Source: Adlercreutzia murintestinalis
GTDB lineage: Bacteria; Actinomycetota; Coriobacteriia; Coriobacteriales; Eggerthellaceae
Length of the DNA: 64,000 nucleotides
Reading direction: 5' to 3'
Assembly: GCF_943192905.1 (NCBI RefSeq)
Contig: NZ_CALPCC010000006.1
Span: 1 to 64,000, forward strand
Below, piece after piece: positions 18,492 to 29,047 of the stretch; the stretch's first letter is position 1, and each line of letters opens with the position of its first letter. Position numbers and translations under genes: made by a program. Below the pieces are notes generated by a model. That model was not told the DNA's origin, ran no database searches, and was given only the letters and a program-made list of their open reading frames with translations.

Positions 18492-19772
18492 CTAAAGCGA
18501 AAGACGAATAGCGCTCGGATCGTGCTGTACCGCCGCGAAGAGCGCTTCCTCTGGGATTTCTGCGGGCATTTCCGCCTGCCCTGACCGCTCAGCAGGCACA
18601 GCAGGCGAACTCGGCGCATCGCTCGGCTCAGAGATGAACCCGCGCAAATCATCATGCAGCAAAAAATCAAGTTCAGGGCTCTCGGGCGAATCAGCGCGCA
18701 CGAACAAGAATCCATAGCTGCCGATCTTGTTCACATCGAAACGATGGAACCCGCGTACATCGCTGAAGCGTGCTGCGAACCCGTCATAGTCGAACTTTTC
18801 CGTACCGTCGGTGCCCACAGGCGGGTTCAACAGCGACATGGTGTACACCGCATCCGTCCCATCCCCCTCATACGCATGCGCATCCGGCAGATCATCTTCA
18901 AGATACGCCTGATATGTCTTGAAGCCGAACGCATACTGCGATACATCCGTACCACCAAGCCCCGCGAAGCGAAGCGGATTGAACTCGATAGGACTTACGT
19001 GATCCCCATCTACGCGCACCTCCACATGCACCGGGAAATCACGCACCCCGATGATCTCGTTCACCTGGTCAAGCCACGCCTGAAACACCGGTGCCATCGC
19101 ATGATAGATGGCAGGCCCGCACGTGTACAGACGATCGCTCGTATCTTCTGGCCCCGCAAAATCGTGTTTCAACACGTTCAGCACCTGCGCGTGCCCCTCC
19201 GCGTCGAAGAACGCATCGATTGCGTATTCCTGCCCCTCGATATAACCTTCTATGATGAAACGCTGCGCATCCACCACGCTGTCCGGATACATCCGCTGCC
19301 ATCGCGTGGCATCCTGCGCGATGTCGGCCAGTGCTGCATCCCACTCGGCGCGGCTACCGATCACATAGACCCCCATGCTGCAAAAGCCCACCGTAGGCTT
19401 CAACACCACTCGCTCAGGCAGCTCATCGAAATCCACTGCTGCCAGATCGTCGGCGCTCAGCTCACGGAAGAACACGTCTTCATCAAGCGCCGCCAACATG
19501 CGCCGCATTTCCAGCTTGTCCTTGAACAGCTCGATGCCGCGTTTCAGCCCCTCAGCCTGCGTGTTATCGGTAAGCCATGCCAGCGCATTCTCGGAGTTCG
19601 TGTACACACGTTGGCCGCCATCGACCAGCGCTCGCGCCTCCGCATCATCCACCAGATTCAACGCACGCCCCTCCAGGCTTCGCGCAAAATCGTTCGCCAA
19701 CACGGGATGCTGCGATTCCTCCAACCACTCAAGCAGCATGTCAGATGCATACGGCGCGTCTACGATGACCAT
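18492..19772 (-). CDS. ATP-grasp domain protein of unknown substrate
   Basis: The 426-residue protein has an ATP-grasp core: the nucleotide lysine segment RVVLKPTVGFCSMGVYVI (near residue 121), the EGYIEGQEYAIDAFFD block and the metal-binding HVEVRVDGDHVSPIEFNPLRFAG. These enzymes ligate a carboxylate to an amine or thiol using ATP. No biosynthetic partners are adjacent, so the substrate cannot be named. ATG at 19770-19772 follows GGAGG by six bases. The last 60 residues are low-complexity. The 156-base gap to the rubrerythrin gene shows no gene. Confidence 0.85.
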   Translation of the reverse strand: MVIVDAPYASDMLLEWLEESQHPVLANDFARSLEGRALNLVDDAEARALVDGGQRVYTNSENALAWLTDNTQAEGLKRGIELFKDKLEMRRMLAALDEDVFFRELSADDLAAVDFDELPERVVLKPTVGFCSMGVYVIGSRAEWDAALADIAQDATRWQRMYPDSVVDAQRFIIEGYIEGQEYAIDAFFDAEGHAQVLNVLKHDFAGPEDTSDRLYTCGPAIYHAMAPVFQAWLDQVNEIIGVRDFPVHVEVRVDGDHVSPIEFNPLRFAGLGGTDVSQYAFGFKTYQAYLEDDLPDAHAYEGDGTDAVYTMSLLNPPVGTDGTEKFDYDGFAARFSDVRGFHRFDVNKIGSYGFLFVRADSPESPELDFLLHDDLRGFISEPSDAPSSPAVPAERSGQAEMPAEIPEEALFAAVQHDPSAIRLSL

Positions 19773-19928
19773 CTTCTACCTCCGCTTTCGTTGTCTCGCG
19801 CTCAAGCAAAACCTTGCGATACATACTCTCATGCGGCATCATAAGATGTGCATGCAACATGAAGAACCTGGCACAACTATACGACGCCTCACCGTTCTAG
19901 CTGGCGTTGAATCCAAGAGAAGCAGGGC

Positions 19929-20468
19929 TTAGTAATTCGTCGCACGAATCTCGAAGTGCCCTTGCGGGTGCGCGCATACCGGACACACCTCGGGTGCCTC
20001 AGTGCCGATGTGCAGATGCCCGCATACGGTGCAATACCATACCTGTACCTCTTTGCGCCTGAACACCGCACCGTTATTGATGCGATCCATCAATACCTGG
20101 AAGCGCTCGCCATGGCTCTTCTCGATAGCTGCAAGCCCCTCGAAAAGATCGGCCACCTCATCAAAACCCTCGTCGCGCGCTACCTTGGCATATGCTGGAT
20201 AATTGCCATCCCACTCTTCCAGTTCAGACGCAAAGGCGGCTTTCAGATTTTCAAGCGTAGGCGGCACGCCGCCATCATGCAGACGCTTGAACAGCAGTTT
20301 GCCATGGTGCAACTCGTTCGCGGCTGTCTCATTGAATATCTCACTAATCTGCGTGTAGCCATCCTTGGCAGCCTGTTGACCGTAATAAGTGTACTCAACA
20401 TAGGCCAACGCTTCTTGATTGAGCGCCGCTTCCATGTTCTGCCACGTTTGGGATTCCTTGATGTTCAT
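19929..20468 (-). CDS. Rubrerythrin
   Basis: Non-haem di-iron peroxidase that reduces hydrogen peroxide in anaerobes. The 179-residue protein has a four-helix ferritin-like domain with EEALAYVEY-type (NQEALAYVEYTYYG), NETAANELHHGK and AAIEKSHGERF iron-ligand helices, then a C-terminal rubredoxin-like domain with YCTVCGH and VCPVCAHPQGHF. Start ATG 20466-20468, six bases after AGGAGG; a longer frame upstream lacks support. Single transcription unit by spacing; a TATACT about 40 bases upstream may be its -10 box. Confidence 0.95.
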   Translation of the reverse strand: MNIKESQTWQNMEAALNQEALAYVEYTYYGQQAAKDGYTQISEIFNETAANELHHGKLLFKRLHDGGVPPTLENLKAAFASELEEWDGNYPAYAKVARDEGFDEVADLFEGLAAIEKSHGERFQVLMDRINNGAVFRRKEVQVWYCTVCGHLHIGTEAPEVCPVCAHPQGHFEIRATNY

Positions 20469-20647
20469 AAGAGGCCTCCTTGTGCGTCTCGCATACAATG
20501 GCACGAGTATAGAAAAGGTTTCAGTCTCGAAGAGCAGCAGCACCCATCGGTTGCGCACGTGTTACCCGTACGACCTGCACGAAGGCAGCGAACTATCGGT
20601 GCGATACAAGAACTGCCCTTCGCCGCCAAGAATTCCACAGACAAACG

Positions 20648-21466
20648 CTACACGCTCGCAAGCCGCTGCTGCGCCTTCGCCACCAGCGCGAGCCTGTTTC
20701 CATGATCCACCACAAACGCAAGCGAACGACGCTCAGCAGCCGCATCACCCAGCTGATAATAAGCACGCGCCTCAGCCCAGGCCGCCTCCACGCGAATGCG
20801 CATCGGATACGCATCGCTCGCGCGAATCGCCTCATCGAGCCGAGCCGCATCCTCAGCATGACCGCTTTCGCGCACCCGCATGATCTTCTCCTGGCTTTCC
20901 AGGAATGCCCTCAGCTCAACCGCAACCGGCCCCGCATCTCCAGATACCAACGCCAACCCCTGTCCAACGAGCGCCAACGCCTCTTCGGTGCCGTCCAGCT
21001 TATCCGCGAGCGGAATGAGGTTCACCAAAATTCCCGCTTTCTGCTGTGGTTTTTTCACTGCCTGAATGCTTTGGCGCAGCCCCTGCTCGATGAGGCGCGC
21101 TTGGTCTACCTTGCCCTCCTCGAGCAGCGCTTGCGCATAGTAAGCCATATACCACGCGCCCGCCGCACGACACGGAAAGGACACCGCTTCGGCCACCTCC
21201 TTGCCCTGAGCGATCAGCGCCTCAGGGTCGCACGCGTCGTTATAGAGCGCCAAAAGACCGTTCGTGCGCGTCTCGGCCACCCGCTCCATGATGTTGAAAC
21301 CCAACACCATGGACACCATGAAAAGCGCGAGCAAAACCGCCAGGCCACCGAGCGTGGACGCCATGATAGAACCCGTTACCATCGGATAGACGGTCGATAC
21401 CACCACCGAGGGCAACACGCCAATGATGCATGCGATGATCGAGTACTTCTTGAAATACGGCAGCAT
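20648..21466 (-). CDS. Membrane-anchored protein with TPR-like helices
   Basis: The 272-residue protein has two N-terminal membrane segments (YSIIACIIGVLPSVVVSTVY and LGGLAVLLALFMVSMVLGF, with MVTGSIMAST between) followed by a cytoplasmic, alpha-helical, Ala/Leu/Glu-rich region of about 200 residues resembling tetratricopeptide repeats (YYAQALLEEGKVDQA; EARAYYQLGDAAAERR). ATG at 21464-21466 lies eight bases after AAGGAG. It follows the acyl-CoA ligase gene by 85 bases. I do not recognise a named family; a scaffolding role is only a guess. Confidence 0.75.
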   Translation of the reverse strand: MLPYFKKYSIIACIIGVLPSVVVSTVYPMVTGSIMASTLGGLAVLLALFMVSMVLGFNIMERVAETRTNGLLALYNDACDPEALIAQGKEVAEAVSFPCRAAGAWYMAYYAQALLEEGKVDQARLIEQGLRQSIQAVKKPQQKAGILVNLIPLADKLDGTEEALALVGQGLALVSGDAGPVAVELRAFLESQEKIMRVRESGHAEDAARLDEAIRASDAYPMRIRVEAAWAEARAYYQLGDAAAERRSLAFVVDHGNRLALVAKAQQRLASV

Positions 21467-21551
21467 GGCTCACGCTCCTTGATCTGGGCCACTGCATCGG
21501 CGCTCAGCGGGGCCCCTGTCTTGATTCGGAAAGAACCTCACACCACATGCG

Positions 21552-23225
21552 CTAGTCAACGACCCCGTCGTTGGTACGTATCAGCTTACGCTTGATCTTG
21601 CCGCCGATGGTCTTGGGCAGCTCATCTGTGAACTCGACGATACGCGGATACTTGTAGGGTGCCGTGGTGCGCTTCACGTGCTCCTGCAGCTCGCGCACCA
21701 ACTCATCAGAGGGCTCATATCCTTTCGCCAGCACGATGGTGGCCTTCACCACCTTGCCGCGGATGGGATCGGGCGCCGCCGTGACCGCGCACTCCACCAC
21801 CGCCGGGTGCTCCACCAGCGCGCTTTCCACCTCGAAGGGCCCGATGCGATAGCCTGAGCACTTGATCACGTCATCATTGCGCCCCACGAAGAAGCAGTAG
21901 CCGTCAGAGTCGCGCCACGCCATATCGTGCAGGTTGTAATGGTCGCCGCCGACAGCTTCCTCCGTAGCCTCGTCGTTGCCGTAATAGCCCACGAACAAGC
22001 CCGGCGGGTACGCCTCGCGCAAACCTGTCACGCAGATAGCACCCTCTTCGCCTTCAGGCACCTCAGCACCCTCATCATCCAGCAGTTTCACGTTCAGGAG
22101 CGGCGATGGCTTGCCCATGCTGCCCGGACGCGGCTCGATCCACGGGAACGTGGCCAAAAGCACCGGACCTTCGGTCTGCCCGAAGCCCTCGCGGATCTTC
22201 TTGCCCGTTAGACGCTCCCACGCCAGCGTCACCTCAGCGTTCAACGGCTCGCCCGCTGTGGCGAAGTTCTCGATGCTCGACAGGTCATAGGCCGCTACAT
22301 CCTCTTGCAGCATGAACCGGTACATCGTGGGCGGTGCGCAGAACGTGGTCAGCGCATGATCCTGCATCACCTGCAACAGCTTCGCGGGTACGAACTTGTC
22401 CATGTCGTAGGTGAAGATGCTGGCACCTGCGAGCCACTGGCCGTATATCTTGCCCCAGCCGAACTTGGCCCAACCCGAATCGGTCACGCTCATGTGCAGC
22501 TTGTCCTCGCGGACCTGCTGCCAATACTTCGCGGTGATGATGTGCCCGAGCGGATGCGCGAAATTGTGCATGACCGCTTTAGGGTTGCCCGTAGTGCCGC
22601 TCGTGAAATAGATGAGCATGATATCGTCGCTCTTCACACCATCCTCACCGGTCGGTCGCGCGAATTCATCGGATTCGCCCGCGATCAGCTCGTCAAACGG
22701 CAGCCATCCATCGCGCTCGCCCGCCACGATGATCGTATCCTTGATGGAGGGCGCATCGGGTAGCGCTTCTTCCACCTGGCCGAGAACGTACTCGTCAGCT
22801 ACGCACACCATTGCCTTCACATCGGCGCTGTTGGCGCGATACACGATGTCCTTCTTAGTGAGCTGCAGCGATGCCGGGATGATGGTCGCACCCAGCTTCG
22901 CCAGCGCCACCGCCACCACCCAGTACTCCCAGCGGCGGCGCAGGATGCACATGACCACATCCCCCTTGCCGATGCCCAAACGCCGCAGCGCGTTCGCTGT
23001 CTGATTCGAGAGCTTCGCAATGTCTGTGAAGGTGAACGTGCGCTCTTCGCCCGCATCGTCGATCCAGAGCATCGCGCGTTTTCCCGGCTCCACGCGCGCC
23101 CACTCGTCCACCACGTCAAATCCGAAGTTGAACGCCTCGGGCACGTCGATTCGGAAGTTATCGCGAAAATCCTCGTACGAGTCGAATTCGATGCGAGGAA
23201 GGTACTTCTTCAGAATATGGTCCAT
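21552..23225 (-). CDS. AMP-forming acyl-CoA ligase (medium-chain/acetyl-CoA synthetase-like), copy 1
   Basis: Activates a carboxylic acid to acyl-CoA with ATP, giving AMP and pyrophosphate. The 557 residues have the P-loop-like motif IYFTSGTTGNPKAVMHN, the GFGQTEGPV substrate/AMP motif, the hinge region YCFFVGRNDDVIKCSGYRIGPFE and the C-terminal catalytic lysine in TIGGKIKRKLIR. It resembles copy 2 (26553-28328) throughout. It is the last of a group with an XRE-cupin regulator and a 2-oxoacid:ferredoxin oxidoreductase, so the acids are probably branched-chain or aromatic acids related to amino acids; this is inference. Confidence 0.9.
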   Translation of the reverse strand: MDHILKKYLPRIEFDSYEDFRDNFRIDVPEAFNFGFDVVDEWARVEPGKRAMLWIDDAGEERTFTFTDIAKLSNQTANALRRLGIGKGDVVMCILRRRWEYWVVAVALAKLGATIIPASLQLTKKDIVYRANSADVKAMVCVADEYVLGQVEEALPDAPSIKDTIIVAGERDGWLPFDELIAGESDEFARPTGEDGVKSDDIMLIYFTSGTTGNPKAVMHNFAHPLGHIITAKYWQQVREDKLHMSVTDSGWAKFGWGKIYGQWLAGASIFTYDMDKFVPAKLLQVMQDHALTTFCAPPTMYRFMLQEDVAAYDLSSIENFATAGEPLNAEVTLAWERLTGKKIREGFGQTEGPVLLATFPWIEPRPGSMGKPSPLLNVKLLDDEGAEVPEGEEGAICVTGLREAYPPGLFVGYYGNDEATEEAVGGDHYNLHDMAWRDSDGYCFFVGRNDDVIKCSGYRIGPFEVESALVEHPAVVECAVTAAPDPIRGKVVKATIVLAKGYEPSDELVRELQEHVKRTTAPYKYPRIVEFTDELPKTIGGKIKRKLIRTNDGVVD

Positions 23226-23243
23226 CGTTGTTCGCTCTTATCC

Positions 23244-23822
23244 CTATTCAGCTATGATCGTTATGAATTTCGCGGTCGCATCGCCATGACAGCGCTGTCC
23301 GTGCGGTATCTCCGGGTTGAAGTAGATGCTGTCCCATTGGTTGAGCACGAACTCCTTATCGCCCACGGTGATCGCCACCGACCCCTCGATGACGAAGTTG
23401 AACTCCTGACCCTTATGGCTGATCAGCTCTACCGTCTCATCGCCCGGCTCAAGGATCACCACCAGCGGCTGCATCATCTTGTTGCGATAGCGCCAAGCCA
23501 TATCCTCGAAGTGGTACCCCGGGTGGCGGTCGACCACCTTGCCCTCGCCACGCCGCACCACATGATACGTATCAAGCTTGGCGGACGTACCAGTCAGCAC
23601 CTCGCTCATATCCACACCGAAGCGATGCGCCATGTGATAGATCGCCGAAATGGGAACATCATCGGCTACCGTCTCCCACTGCTCGTAGGTCTCCACCGGC
23701 ACGCCCAGGTCGCTCGCCATGTCCTCGACCGATACATCGCACGCCTCCCGCAAGCCCCTGATGCGCTCGGCAAGCTCTTTCAGATCGGTATCTGCCATCG
23801 TACCTGTCATACCATCGCTCAT
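23244..23822 (-). CDS. XRE-family regulator with C-terminal cupin, copy 1
   Basis: The 192-residue protein has an N-terminal helix-turn-helix (about 15-75: IRGLREACDVSVEDMASDLGV) and a C-terminal cupin (about 105-190, with ELISHKGQEFNFVIEGSVAITVG and FNPEIPHGQRC) that usually senses a small ligand. It overlaps the oxidoreductase gamma gene by four bases (ATGA) and lies 18 bases before acyl-CoA ligase 1. It probably controls this operon. Paralogous to the regulator at 28404-28988. Confidence 0.9.
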   Translation of the reverse strand: MSDGMTGTMADTDLKELAERIRGLREACDVSVEDMASDLGVPVETYEQWETVADDVPISAIYHMAHRFGVDMSEVLTGTSAKLDTYHVVRRGEGKVVDRHPGYHFEDMAWRYRNKMMQPLVVILEPGDETVELISHKGQEFNFVIEGSVAITVGDKEFVLNQWDSIYFNPEIPHGQRCHGDATAKFITIIAE

Positions 23823-24355
23823 GCGCTCATTCCCATCTCTAGCGCTTGTTTATTGCTCTCTACCAGGTGCGGCTTCGTGGGCGGCACGCATTTGCGAATG
23901 GCCTCGTCGAGCGTAGCGCGCTCGCAAAAGCCGGTCTTATCCCACAGCTTCCCCAAAAGCACGATATTGGCCAGTTTGCCCAATTCGGCATCTTGGGCGA
24001 TCTTCGATGCGGGGATGCCCACCTTCTCAAGGTCTGCGCGCCCATCGGTCGGCGCGATCAGGTCGCTGTCGTAGACGATGACCGCTCCCGGACGCGCCTC
24101 CATGACGAAGCGGTCATACGAGGGTTGGTTCATGGCGATCACTGCCGTGGGATCGGTCACCAGTGGACTGCCGATCGGCTCATCTGACACGGTCACCGAA
24201 CAGTTCGCCGTGCCGCCGCGCATCTCTGGACCATACGAGGGAAACCACGACACCTCCCGGTCCTCCAGAAGCCCCGCATACGCGATCACCTTGCCCGCGA
24301 AAAGCGTGCCCTGACCGCCAAAGCCAGCGAGCACCGCCTGTATCTCCTTCTGCAT
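23819..24355 (-). CDS. 2-oxoacid:ferredoxin oxidoreductase, gamma subunit
   Basis: The 178-residue protein has the family N-terminus VLAGFGGQGTLFAGKVIAYAG and the motif SWFPSYGPEMRGGTANCSV. With the alpha, beta and delta subunits it forms a four-subunit enzyme that oxidatively decarboxylates 2-oxoacids to acyl-CoA with ferredoxin, or runs in reverse. Three bases after the beta gene. Confidence 0.93.
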   Translation of the reverse strand: MQKEIQAVLAGFGGQGTLFAGKVIAYAGLLEDREVSWFPSYGPEMRGGTANCSVTVSDEPIGSPLVTDPTAVIAMNQPSYDRFVMEARPGAVIVYDSDLIAPTDGRADLEKVGIPASKIAQDAELGKLANIVLLGKLWDKTGFCERATLDEAIRKCVPPTKPHLVESNKQALEMGMSA

Positions 24356-24358
24356 GCG

Positions 24359-25189
<831 letters not shown>

Positions 25190-25190
25190 G

Positions 25191-26255
25191 CTAGTCCCCC
25201 AACCTCTCGTTCAGCGCCTCTATCTGGGCAAGCACCTCATCGGGACGCGGAATGACCCCGCCAGCGCGCCCGAAGAACTCCACCGGCGCCGCACCGTTCA
25301 CCGCCAGCTGCACATCCTCGACCATCTGGCCCATGTTCATCTCCACCACCAAGAACGCCTGCGCGTTGCATGCAGCGATGGCTTCCTTGGGATAAGGCCA
25401 CAAGGTGATGGGGCGAATGAGGCCCACCTTGATGCCCTTGGCCCGCGCATCGTTTATCGCGCTGCGGGCGATGCGCGCCGCCGCACCGAACGCCACCACG
25501 ACGATATCCGCATCGTCAACGAGGTATTCCTCCACGCGCACCTCGTTGCGCTCGATCTGCGCATAGCGCTCGAAGCGCTCTCTGTTCTTCGCATTGAGCG
25601 CGTCGGCATCCAAGAACAGCGAGTTCACCACATTATGCGGACGCTTGCCATGCGTACCGTCGGTCGCCCACGACTTTGCGGGCAGGTCGTCCAACGCGCG
25701 CTCGGCAGGCATCACCACCGGCTCCATCATCTGACCCAGCATGCCGTCAGCCAAGATGACCACCGGCGTGCGATACGTATCGGCCACGTCAAACGCCGCA
25801 TAGGCCAGATCGGCCATCTCTTGCACGGTCGAAGGCGCATACACCGGCAAGAAGAAGTCACCGTGCCCCATGGCGCGCGTGGCCTGCCAGTAATCGCTCT
25901 GCGAAGGCTGGATGCTGCCCAAGCCCGGACCACCGCGTTGCACGTTGATGATGACAGCGGGCAGATCGGCGCCCGCCAGATACGAGATGCCCTCGGTCTT
26001 GAGCGAGATGCCCGGGCTTGAAGACGAGGTCATCGTGCGCTTGCCGCACGCAGCAGCGCCGTAGACCATGTTGATGGCCGCCACTTCGCTCTCGGCTTGC
26101 AGATAGACGCCCTCGCGCTTCGGCATATGCTTGCTCATGTACGCCGCCAGCTCGGTCTGCGGCGTGATGGGGTATCCGAAGAAGAAGCGGCAGCCCGCGA
26201 GCATGGCAGCTTCCGCCAGCGCTTCGTTGCCCTTCATCAATACTTTCTCGCTCAT
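25191..26255 (-). CDS. 2-oxoacid:ferredoxin oxidoreductase, alpha subunit (VorB-like)
   Basis: The 354-residue protein opens with MKGNEALAEAAMLAGCRFFFGYPITPQTEL, typical of the alpha subunits annotated as 3-methyl-2-oxobutanoate dehydrogenase VorB. The pyrimidine-binding region QAESEVAAINMVYGAAACGKR and the SSSSPGISLKTEGISYLAG block follow. It overlaps the ferredoxin (delta) gene by four bases. Probable substrates are branched-chain 2-oxoacids; 2-oxoglutarate is the alternative. Confidence 0.92.
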   Translation of the reverse strand: MSEKVLMKGNEALAEAAMLAGCRFFFGYPITPQTELAAYMSKHMPKREGVYLQAESEVAAINMVYGAAACGKRTMTSSSSPGISLKTEGISYLAGADLPAVIINVQRGGPGLGSIQPSQSDYWQATRAMGHGDFFLPVYAPSTVQEMADLAYAAFDVADTYRTPVVILADGMLGQMMEPVVMPAERALDDLPAKSWATDGTHGKRPHNVVNSLFLDADALNAKNRERFERYAQIERNEVRVEEYLVDDADIVVVAFGAAARIARSAINDARAKGIKVGLIRPITLWPYPKEAIAACNAQAFLVVEMNMGQMVEDVQLAVNGAAPVEFFGRAGGVIPRPDEVLAQIEALNERLGD

Positions 26256-26473
26256 GCGCGCACCTCCCGGTACACCGTAATGGCCACATCAGGGCACATC
26301 AGGGCGCAGGTCGCGCAGCCCGTGCATGCATCCTCGTCAATGCATGTTGCCGGATGGTACCCCTTTGGCGTGATCGTATCCATATCGAGCTTCAGAATAG
26401 ACTGCGGGCACACCCCTACGCAGATGCCGCACCCCTTGCAGAAGCCCTCGTCTATGACAACTCTTCCTTGCAT
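26252..26473 (-). CDS. 2-oxoacid:ferredoxin oxidoreductase, delta (2x[4Fe-4S] ferredoxin) subunit
   Basis: The 73-residue protein carries two [4Fe-4S] motifs, FCKGCGICVGVCP and ACTGCATCALMCPD. Start ATG 26471-26473, six bases after AGAGGT; an upstream ATG five codons earlier would overlap that site. It passes electrons to soluble ferredoxin. Confidence 0.93.
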   Translation of the reverse strand: MQGRVVIDEGFCKGCGICVGVCPQSILKLDMDTITPKGYHPATCIDEDACTGCATCALMCPDVAITVYREVRA

Positions 26474-26552
26474 AGATGAACCTCTCATCTTAATGAAAGC
26501 GAGCCGCGCATCCTTGCTGCGGCCCGCTCATGCTGGCTTGCTTCTGTCCCGA

Positions 26553-28328
26553 TTATACCAACCCCTCCGGGACCACTTGCTGTTTATCGGCCTCCCGAAT
26601 GGCAACGCGTCGTATCTTGCCGTTGACGGTGCGAGGAAGCTCGTCAACATATTCCACGATGCGCGGATACTTGTAGGGTGCCGTTTGATCCTTCACCCAC
26701 GCCTGCAACTCGCGCGTCAACTCGTCGGAGCCTGCGAACCCATCCGCGAGCACCACGGTAGCCTTCACCGCCATGCCGCGCAGCTCATCGGGCACCCCCG
26801 TCACCGCCACCTCGCGCACCGCCGGGTGCTCCAGCATCACGCTCTCGATCTCGAACGGCCCGATGCGATATCCGCTCGACTTGATCACATCGTCGTTGCG
26901 GCCCACATACCAGTAATAGCCATCCTCATCTTCCCAAGCGGTATCTCCGGTGTGATACCACCCATCATGCATGGTGGCCGCTGTCTTTTCAGGGTCGCGG
27001 TAGTATTCCATCATGATGCCGGCCGGATGCGGATCGATATGGATGCACACCTCGCCGGTCTCGCCGGTCGCGCACGCGGTGCCGTCCTCGCGCAAAATGG
27101 CTACGGTATACAGCGGCACTGGCTTGCCCATCGAGCCGGGACGCGGAGTGGAATTCGTCAGGTTCCCGATCGTCAGTGGCGTCTCCGTCTGGCCGAATCC
27201 CTCGAAGATGGTCAGTCCTGTGTTCTCCTTCCAAAAATCGAACAGATCGGGGTTGAGCGCTTCGCCAGCCGTGGTGGAATATTCAAGACTTGACAGGTCA
27301 TAGGCGCCCAAGTCCTCCTGCATCATCATGCGATACATCGTCGGGGGCGCGCAGAACGTGGTCACCCCATAGCGGCCGATCAGGTCGAGTATCTCGCTGG
27401 CATGAAAGCGGTCGAAATCATACGTGAGCACCGCGGCCTCCATGAGCCACTGTCCGTAGAACTTGCCCCACACCGCTTTGCCCCATCCGGTATCGGCAAT
27501 GGTGAAATGCAACCCATCGGGGCGCACGTTGTGCCAATGCTTGGCGGTGATCAGATGCCCGAGCGAATAGAGGCTGTTATGGAGGACCATCTTGGGATTG
27601 CCCGAGGTGCCCGACGAGAAGTACAGCAGCATAGGTTCATCGGCCAGCGTTTCGCGGCGCTCGAAGACCTCTGATGCGGCGCGCACCTCGGTGTTGAAAT
27701 CAATCCAACCAGCACGCTCGGCTGGCAACGCGCAGATGCCCGCCTCACCCGACAGCGCAGACCCGAAACCGCGCCCACCGTCAAGGAGCGCGCCATGCTC
27801 ATCGCGCTCGGTCAGCCCAGCGCCCGCCGGGTTCACCAAGATCAGCTTCTCCACGCTCGGGCATTCCTTGACGACCGCATCGACAACATCAGCTACCTCG
27901 CCAGCGCTCGTAGCGATAACAGCCTTGATGCCCGCCCCATTCAAGCGATAGGTCATATCGTGCTCTTTGAGCATGAACGTAGCAGGCACCATGACGGCAC
28001 CCAGCTTCGCCAGCGCCAGCGCCACGAACCAGAACTGGTAATGGCGTCTGAGCACGACGAGCACCTTGTCACCGCGCCCGATGCCTTGATCGGCCAGGAA
28101 ATTCGCGGTCTTGTCCGACCACCGCTTCATATCTGCGAACGTGAAGACATGCTCTTCGCCTTCCGGGTTGCACCACACCATGGCGCGACGATTGGCATCG
28201 TGCATCGCGATATCATCCACCACGTCGTAGGCGAAGTTGTACTGCGGCTCGTTATGTAACTCGAACTTCGTCAGAAGCCCATTCTCGTCGTATTCCTCAT
28301 TCACATACCGTAGATGTATGTTCCTCAT
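26553..28328 (-). CDS. AMP-forming acyl-CoA ligase, copy 2
   Basis: The 591-residue relative of copy 1: LYFSSGTSGNPKMVLHN, GFGQTETPLT, the hinge YYWYVGRNDDVIKSSGYRIGP, and the catalytic lysine in TVNGKIRRVAIR. It carries an insertion of about 25 residues after LILVNPAGAGL. Start ATG 28326-28328, eight bases after GGAGG. First enzyme of the group, upstream of the ferredoxin subunit. Two ligases around one oxidoreductase suggest two acid substrates or opposite directions of flux. Confidence 0.9.
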   Translation of the reverse strand: MRNIHLRYVNEEYDENGLLTKFELHNEPQYNFAYDVVDDIAMHDANRRAMVWCNPEGEEHVFTFADMKRWSDKTANFLADQGIGRGDKVLVVLRRHYQFWFVALALAKLGAVMVPATFMLKEHDMTYRLNGAGIKAVIATSAGEVADVVDAVVKECPSVEKLILVNPAGAGLTERDEHGALLDGGRGFGSALSGEAGICALPAERAGWIDFNTEVRAASEVFERRETLADEPMLLYFSSGTSGNPKMVLHNSLYSLGHLITAKHWHNVRPDGLHFTIADTGWGKAVWGKFYGQWLMEAAVLTYDFDRFHASEILDLIGRYGVTTFCAPPTMYRMMMQEDLGAYDLSSLEYSTTAGEALNPDLFDFWKENTGLTIFEGFGQTETPLTIGNLTNSTPRPGSMGKPVPLYTVAILREDGTACATGETGEVCIHIDPHPAGIMMEYYRDPEKTAATMHDGWYHTGDTAWEDEDGYYWYVGRNDDVIKSSGYRIGPFEIESVMLEHPAVREVAVTGVPDELRGMAVKATVVLADGFAGSDELTRELQAWVKDQTAPYKYPRIVEYVDELPRTVNGKIRRVAIREADKQQVVPEGLV

Positions 28329-28403
28329 CTCAAAAACCTCCATCAACTCAGAATCAACCGGCAACTCAGGTTTTAGGTGCAACGCTCGCTGCGGAACGCG
28401 CAC

Positions 28404-28988
28404 CTACCTAATGCAGTGATCCTGCGGTTTCAAGACGACGGCCAGGAAGGTGCACGGCTCGCCTTCGATGGCGATCATGCCATGACCGCGGCCCGAATCG
28501 TACATGAGCAGATCGCCCGGACCAACCTCTTCGATGTGATCCTCATACGCGAAGCGAAGGTGCCCCGAGATAACGAAATCGATCTCTTGCCCTTCGTGGT
28601 ACGACAGGTGAATGGGCTCATCTTGTGCATCGGCAAGATAGGGCGCGGTCACCAGGAACGGCTCGGCCAGCTTATGGCGAAAATGCGGCGCCTTGTGCAG
28701 GTATTCGAAGCCCGCGCGACGCTTGATGACCAGCCCCTCGCGTTCTGGCATGAGCGAATAGCCGGTCAAGTGCGGGTTTTCGCCGGTCAGAAGCTCGATC
28801 ACATCCACGCCCAGCTTGTCTGCGCATTTATATAAGAACGTGAACGAGAGATCCTGCGTGCCGGATTCCTGCGCAGCGTATTCCTCTGCGCTCCGCCCGG
28901 TTGCTGCGGCCATCTCTTCAACGGTGTAGCCCATATCCTCACGAAGCGCCCGTATGCGATTCGCGACCTCTTTGATGTTCGGTTCCAT
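28404..28988 (-). CDS. XRE-family regulator with C-terminal cupin, copy 2
   Basis: The 194-residue protein has an N-terminal HTH (IRALREDMGYTVEEMAAATGR) and a C-terminal cupin (LSYHEGQEIDFVISGHLRFAY and YDSGRGHGMIA). The ATG at 28986-28988 is favoured; ATG at 28994 is two codons earlier. It heads the acyl-CoA ligase/oxidoreductase group and mirrors the XRE-cupin gene at its other end. Confidence 0.88.
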   Translation of the reverse strand: MEPNIKEVANRIRALREDMGYTVEEMAAATGRSAEEYAAQESGTQDLSFTFLYKCADKLGVDVIELLTGENPHLTGYSLMPEREGLVIKRRAGFEYLHKAPHFRHKLAEPFLVTAPYLADAQDEPIHLSYHEGQEIDFVISGHLRFAYEDHIEEVGPGDLLMYDSGRGHGMIAIEGEPCTFLAVVLKPQDHCIR

Positions 28989-29047
28989 GATCATCTGCTC
29001 CTCAGTCGCTGGAACGTCTGATTGTAGAACAACAGGCGCTCTCTTGC

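Noticed and set aside
23219-23243. A separate promoter for acyl-CoA ligase 1
   Set aside because: The 18-base gap holds no promoter-like hexamers; co-transcription with the XRE-cupin gene is simpler.
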